Source of the DNA: Tamarix chinensis
Lineage: Eukaryota; Streptophyta; Magnoliopsida; Caryophyllales; Tamaricaceae
Direction of reading: 5' to 3'
DNA: 64,000 bases
Assembly: GCA_030549775.1 (NCBI GenBank)
Contig: CM060173.1
Location: 43,827,110 to 43,891,109, forward strand
Position 1 is the stretch's first letter; every line of letters begins with the position of its first letter. Positions 58,229 to 64,000 of this stretch are shown in pieces. The translations under genes and the position numbers were made by a program. The notes beneath the pieces are model-generated. The model was given only the letters and a program-made list of their open reading frames with translations, did no database searches and was not told the origin of the DNA.

Positions 58229-60412
58229 TTTGTAATCTCTATCTCATATATATTATTCACATACTAATTATCATCACTATTGTACCATTAGAGTATGCAT
58301 TATTGAATAAATATATTTAGATTGTGTTCACATCTTGTTGACAAGATGAAGATGGCTCAATGGTCTTGATTTTCCTCAATTATTCTTTCACGTGCATTAG
58401 GTACTAGTGGTGTTGCACTTATCCTTAGGGACCACATACTTGTTCCCTTTTAATTAACAAAGAACCTCATTTGAAATTAAGACTACTTGTTGAGAGTTAT
58501 ATATTGATCTATATAAGGCATATTAGAATCATTTGTGTATATAATTTATTCAAATATGGTTATTATTTCAATTTTTTCTTTCATGAAATATTTTGGGGAA
58601 TAAAAGAAGGGAAGGGAACCAGAAAACATGTAAAAATTTCCATAAAATTTAGGTGTGTAATGATTATATCATGTAAAGATCATTTTCATATAGTTTTAAT
58701 TATTTAGCATGGAACTTGATGTGGATGTTGATGGAGAGATGAAGCCATCACAATGGAGAATCTTTAAATCTTCCCTAGAGTTCATAAATGATGTTCAAAT
58801 ATATTGAAATATTTATCACTTGTATTTTGTTAATGCATCTTCAATGATACACTAATACTTTTAAGAATAATGCACTCACTCACTCATTAAGAGAAGAAGA
58901 GAGAATTTCAAAAGTTATATTCTTATTAACCAACATGATATTACCATGTAAAATGGATGATCAACTAGTTGGATCATTAATCCATGATAAAATTTTTATT
59001 TTATGCTCTTAATGATAATAGAAGATTCCCATGCATAGACTCAAAGCATAACTTAACCGAAATGAATCAAATCAGACAAACTAATCGATCGGTCTGGCCC
59101 AACTAGTTGATCTATTTAGGTCATATATATAGTGGTTTATTTTGACTTGACCAAACCCTCATTTTCCTTAACCTAGTTGATCGGTTCTGCCCAACTATTA
59201 AGTAGGTCTATATTGGCTTACCGGTCAATGGGTTGGTTCAACTAGAGAATTGTTCTTGGAACTAGTCAATCAATGTGATCTAACAAGTTGATGTATTCAC
59301 CTTGTAACAAAACCAAACAATTATTTTCAATTAGATTCATACTTATAACTTATCATTAAATCACATTGGAACATTTATTAACATAGTATGACACATTTTA
59401 ACTAAATTAACTTATATATCTCAATATTTGGTCATCATATGCCCTTTTTCTCAAATTTCATCATTTTTACTCAAAATGTACAATCTACCATCCCACATAA
59501 ATTCTGAAAGCTATATACATACATGCCAGCATATAAGATCACCTTATAGGGACTTATATCATGCAGGAATACTCATGATCCATATTAGAAGCAAGAATCA
59601 CTTGCTTGATGCAGCCAACATTCCTTTAAACCAAAAATTATTGTTTTTAAGAATCTCAATTTTATAACCTTAGAAAAACAAATGTTAAAATCAGAATTCC
59701 ATACAAAACCTTAATCATTTCAAACTTGAAACAGAAGGAAACTAAGGAACATACTAATATGAAAGATTATCACCAAATAATCTTATACATGTGTAGGAAA
59801 TTTTCAATACTACTCAAGTCGATGCAAAGCCTTCAAACACATCAAAAATGGTAGATGTTGATAGTAATATGAATAGTTATTTTGGAAGGTAGCAAGATCA
59901 AATCATAAGATCTTAAGCCATTGAAAGAGAAATCTTCTATTTCTCAATAGATAACTCTCTACTACTCTCCAATACACTCAACTAAAGAAGGAGAAGAAGA
60001 ACAAGAAGAACACACCTCTTATGTATCTCTCTCCAAAATTCAATGATGAACTATGATTTCATATATCATCATGTATTTCAAAATCAATGAGTATAAGGGT
60101 ATATATATGCATGCACCCATGCAGGCCCTTTCATTAATAAGCCCACAAATTAGCCCTTATTAATAAAATAAACCTTTAATGCATGACACATTACATATTT
60201 TAAAGGTTACAATGAAAATTTATGTGTTACAAGATATTCAACAAATTAACAAAGACGCGTAACTTAATAACATAATACATAGATGTAATCATAGGGAATT
60301 CAATTTTGTACATTCATAGCCTTATTTTTCCTTAAACTTTGTAATCCTTATAATCCATTGTCATTTCCTTGTATATTAAAGATAATAAATCAAGATGAAC
60401 TACATGAATTTC
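58229..60412. other. AT-rich DNA, possibly LTR of the downstream gypsy remnant
   Basis: No gene is seen. Palindromic words (AATCGATCGGT, ACTAGTTGATC) cluster at 59030-59290. On the minus strand near 60095-60125 a TATATATACCC followed by a purine-rich leader could be a promoter. That would fit an LTR of the minus-strand pol remnant, but no second copy supports it. Confidence 0.4.
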
Positions 60413-60940
60413 TTACAAACATGTACAATACTTGTAACTATTACTTGACAAAAAATTAGAAGTAAAAAAAATATCAGGCACAATAAGTTCCATCTCCATA
60501 TATGCTGATTCTTCTTGTTTTTCATCATTTGAAGAAAAAGATTGAGATTTTACTAGAGATTCTCCTGCATCATTCTCCTCTTGTAAAGAAGAATTTTTCC
60601 TCAAGTTATCATCATTATAATAAGGAGATAAGTCACGAATGTTAAAATTCCTAGATACTCCTTCATAATGTTTACGCAATCCAAGTTCATACACATTATT
60701 TTAAAATTTTCTGAAGAATTTGAGTGGGTCATCATCTCTTGGCATTAATTTATTCTTTCTTAAGTTTGAAAATCTTTCTTTCCTCAAGTATAACCATACC
60801 AAATCTCCTAGTTTAAACACTTATAAAATTCTTTTTTTGTTCATTTGAGCTTGGTATTTAACGTTCAAATTTTCAAAGATATCTTTAACTTGTTGATGAT
60901 GTTTTTTAGAGCAATTCAATTCTCTCCTTGAAATCATGAT
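60413..60940 (-). pseudogene. gypsy integrase C-terminal fragment
   Basis: Minus-strand reading: KHHQQVKDIFENLNVKYQ, KLGDLVWLYLRKERFSNLRKNKLMPRDDDP, then NVYELGLRKHYEGVSRNFNIRDLSPYYNDDNLR. This is the tail of a gypsy integrase like that of the element at 17725-24616 but diverged (FNIRDLSPYY against FNVADLSPFM). It then has an acidic, serine-rich end. Stops lie near 60830 and 60700. Nothing upstream of the integrase tail is present. Confidence 0.82.
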
Positions 60941-61841
60941 TCTTTATCCTAATATAATTCTAGATCAATCTAAGGTTGTGCTTCGAGAAAAATATATTAT
61001 GAAAAAGGTTAAGAATCACTTAGGGATAATTAGGCATGGGTTAGTAAGATTCCATTTCCTATATAAGAAATTTTCTAGAAAAAATAATGTTAAAAAATAT
61101 ACCTATCTCAACAAACTAGTTGATTAATTTATCCTAATAGTCGACTATTCTAAGAATCAGTCAATTGGTTCCCCAACTAGTCGATAAGTTGAGTCGAGAA
61201 AACCTATTTTCCTAAAACATTGAACTAATCGACCGGTTCATGAAACTTGTCAGTCGGTTTGCTTGAATAACTCATTAAAGTTTATTTTCCAACCTTAACT
61301 CAAATCAACCTTACCTCAAACCAAGTCATAATACCAAATAAAAATCAAATTCCCAAAATTGGCATTATTCCTATTCAATAATTTAAAACAAATATGGGGT
61401 ATTATGCCTAAGGATTAAGCAATCATGAAAAACATTTTAAGGTCAAGTACTGGTTACAATTGAATAACTTAACTATAGTAAGCCTTATAGAAACTCTTAT
61501 CAAAGAGATTCATCTTATTACCACATTAAATAAGTTTAACACGCAATAGAGATGGACTCATAGTTACACCCATCACTAAAATTGATTAATTTATATTGGT
61601 TGGAAAAATAAATTGCATACCATTCAGACTCTATTAATATGTACCCAAAATTTTCACTACTAACTCCAATACAATACTAAATTAAGTATCTTCATTTTCC
61701 ACTTTCATTTATTCATAAAATGAAAGATTAAAAAGGAAATACTTATGAAGCTTACTGTTATAATGTCATGTCGATTGCTACCCTTAAATTATTCTTGGCA
61801 ACCTAAATGCCTTATTGCATCCCCAAAGAAAATATACAAGG
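60941..61841. other. AT-rich DNA with palindromic words
   Basis: No gene. ACTAGTTGAT, TAGTCGACTA, ACTAGTCGAT and AATCGACCGGTT occur within 61115-61265, like the clusters at 59030 and 63245. Confidence 0.5.
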
Positions 61842-64000
61842 TGTAATACCCCATCTTTTTGTGAATTTTTTTAAATGAGAAGTTATGGTATTTATTAATA
61901 TTTGATAATATCAGATTTTGATTTGGAACTATAATTGAGGTTTAGGGTAAGTTAGATTTAAATAAGTTTTAGAAATGAAATAAAAATGGAATAATGAACT
62001 TGTTGAATTCATTGATCGATGAGTTTGTTGTTCTGAATTGATAGACTAATAGGTAGAATAGTCAACTAGTAGGCTAAACCAATTGATTGGTTTATCAGGT
62101 TAAGTACATTTGGGAAACTAAATTATTCTATGAAACCCTCTTACACCAAAATGGAACCTTGATAATCTCATTCTAAGTTATTTTTCAAAGATTCTAATTA
62201 ACCTTTCTTTTCATGCATTTGGCATGAGATTCTATCTTAAATTGGTTTAAAGATTTGATTGGGAAACATGAGGTAGCAGTTGACCATAGCCTTGTCTTCT
62301 TCCACCTCTCTACTCTGCACACTCAAGAAATCATGACTTTGATTCCAAAACCTATGTTTGTTTAGCTTGGAGATTCCTTCTATGCCGATCATTCATATAC
62401 CCTCTTATGTTTGATATTTTTGGGCCATTTAGACCTATAATTTTTCTAGAAATCACCATTTTAGCTAAAAAAGGGAGGCCATCCAACCTTTGAGGAAATC
62501 TACTTGTTTAGATCAAATTAAAATTGTATAAATTTAGGTTTTACCACACACATTATTTTAGCAATTTGTTAGCTATAATAGCTCTAATCTTCCTTTCCAT
62601 GCACTTTTCTTTCAGCTAAAGATATATTTCATCTCTCTCTAACCTTGTATTATTTTCTCTCTGATTAGAGCTTAGTTTTGGCTCCTCTCCACTCTTCTAA
62701 TCCTTTCTCTAGCACATTCTTATCTATCTTTAGGCAAAGGAGGACAAATTTTAGGAGGAAGTTGGGTCTTTCTTTCCACACAAAATCTCTGTATCTTTCT
62801 ATTGAGATTTTTAAGTCCTTTTCCTCCAAATTTAATTCTAGATTATAAAATTATTTATTAAATTTATACTGCTTTAACTTTTAATTTTTTAAGGGTTGAA
62901 AATTAAAATCTCCTGGTTGAGGTTTTCTATTTATGGGAAAGTTTTACTTGTACTAAATAAGTCATTTATACTTCGAAAATGTTACTTAGTTAAATATGTG
63001 TTATGTGAATTCATTAAAGTTGTGAGTTAGAAGTTGGCATGAGAATTTTGTTTCAGGTTGATGCTTACTAATGAACTTATAAATTTTTAGAAAAAATGTA
63101 TGATTTTAGGGAAATTAAGCTGATTTGATTAATTATAAAGCATTTCTCAGTTATAACCTAAAAAGGTGTTTATATAATGGTAGGATATGTTTTATTTTGG
63201 ATGTGATAGGAACATAAAGGATGAATTGCGTAAAAAGTACCTTTTGTGTTGTTTAAAGGAAAACCAATAGATTAGTTAGGTCATACCGATCAATTGGTCC
63301 TTAGAACAGTCGATTGGTCAACCTAAACCATCAATTGGTAGATTTTTGGTGCCCTTAGTTTTCTATTTACTTAAACCCATTGACTTGTTTGGCATAAATA
63401 ACTAATGGTTCCTAGAACACTCAACTGGTTTGTCTAAACAAAATAATAAACTAGTTAGTTTCAATCGATCATCTGGTTGGTCCAACCAATTAGCTTGCTA
63501 GTAAAAATGATCAATTAGTAAGACCAAACTAATCGATTAGTTCAGCTAGATTATGTGATTTTGATCTTTTGACTTGGATATGCCTTGAGACCATGCATAA
63601 TGATGTTATATGATTGTTTATTGAGTGAAATACTTCTATTGACAGGAATGTAAACCTAATGGATTGATTAAATGGCTCACAATTTGTGGCACACTCAATA
63701 GGTTTTGTGAAGGCCTTAATGGGTAAACTCGAATTATTAATTGATGGATTTAAATGGGTAATGCAATCTAGGATTGAAATGGATTATTCTAATGGATTTG
63801 GTTAATATTGAGTAAGCATTAATGGAAATCCCACACAAAGTTGGGGAAGAAACATGGTTAAGATGGAATAAGTATATAAATGTCTTTCTTACATACTGTA
63901 TGAGCGTAGTGTGATCATGTAACCTCAGTAATAATGAAATAATCATTTAAAATGAAAGATGATCGAGTTATATATGGATTTAGGTTACCTAATCCTCTAT
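61842..64000 (+). mobile_element. Start of another long LTR, runs off the window
   Basis: Begins TGTAATACCCCATCTTTTTG. It continues as AT-rich LTR-like DNA with a CT-richer part (62280-62830). Near 63935-63965 is TAATCATTTAAAATGAAAGATGATCGAG, which matches the stretch just before the hairpin arrays in LTRs A, C and D. No right end or target duplication is available. Confidence 0.6.

Overview
This window is nuclear DNA from a flowering plant. It is AT-rich heterochromatic sequence made almost entirely of transposable elements nested inside one another. I see no intact cellular gene, no rRNA or tRNA gene and no bacterial-type operon. The plant assignment rests on chromodomain-bearing Ty3/gypsy polyproteins with very long LTRs, a Tork/Tnt1-type Ty1/copia pol, methionine-tRNA primer sites (TGGTATCAGAGCC), two CACTA (En/Spm) transposons, and a captured exon of a plant HAK/KUP potassium transporter. 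The species cannot be read from the sequence.

Layout. The outermost recognisable layer on the left is a decayed copia element (gag to 3' LTR, about 43703-47924) whose 5' part lies off the window. A Del/Tekay-like gypsy element sits in it (1-43702, plus strand, 5' end off the window). Its pol is broken by solo LTR A (149-3316). Its 3' LTR starts at 6074 after a polypurine tract and ends at 43702, cut into four pieces by three insertions. These are solo LTR B (7265-14953, minus strand, itself holding a complete non-autonomous LTR element at 10528-13383 with perfect ATAAA duplications), solo LTR C (17156-38993, GAGTG duplications), and solo LTR E (39164-43530, TTCTT duplications). LTR C carries three further insertions: a full-length but dead minus-strand gypsy element (17725-24616, GGCCT duplications), solo LTR D (26069-30812), and a gene-capturing CACTA transposon (31690-37050, TGT duplications). 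Removing the insertions rejoins each host LTR colinearly with its relatives, so the nesting order is well supported.

Right part. From 47925 to 64000 there is AT-rich sequence with microsatellites, a second, transposase-bearing but deleted CACTA element (51301 to about 57130), an LTR-like 3' end (to 58228), a minus-strand gypsy pol tail (60413-60940), and the start of another long LTR (61842 to the window end).

What stands out. The long LTRs share an architecture: CT-rich tract, ATT microsatellite, a short exon-like block ending in AG/GTAAG, an element-specific minisatellite, an array of short hairpin-forming units, a CAGTAC-GTAGT-GTACTG inverted repeat, and a GGTGTTACA end. The hairpin arrays are the most interesting signal. 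The arm sequences differ between LTRs and between units, yet pairing is kept by matched changes, which suggests selection on structure. The captured HAK/KUP exon, open over 87 codons with both splice sites, is the other main point of interest.
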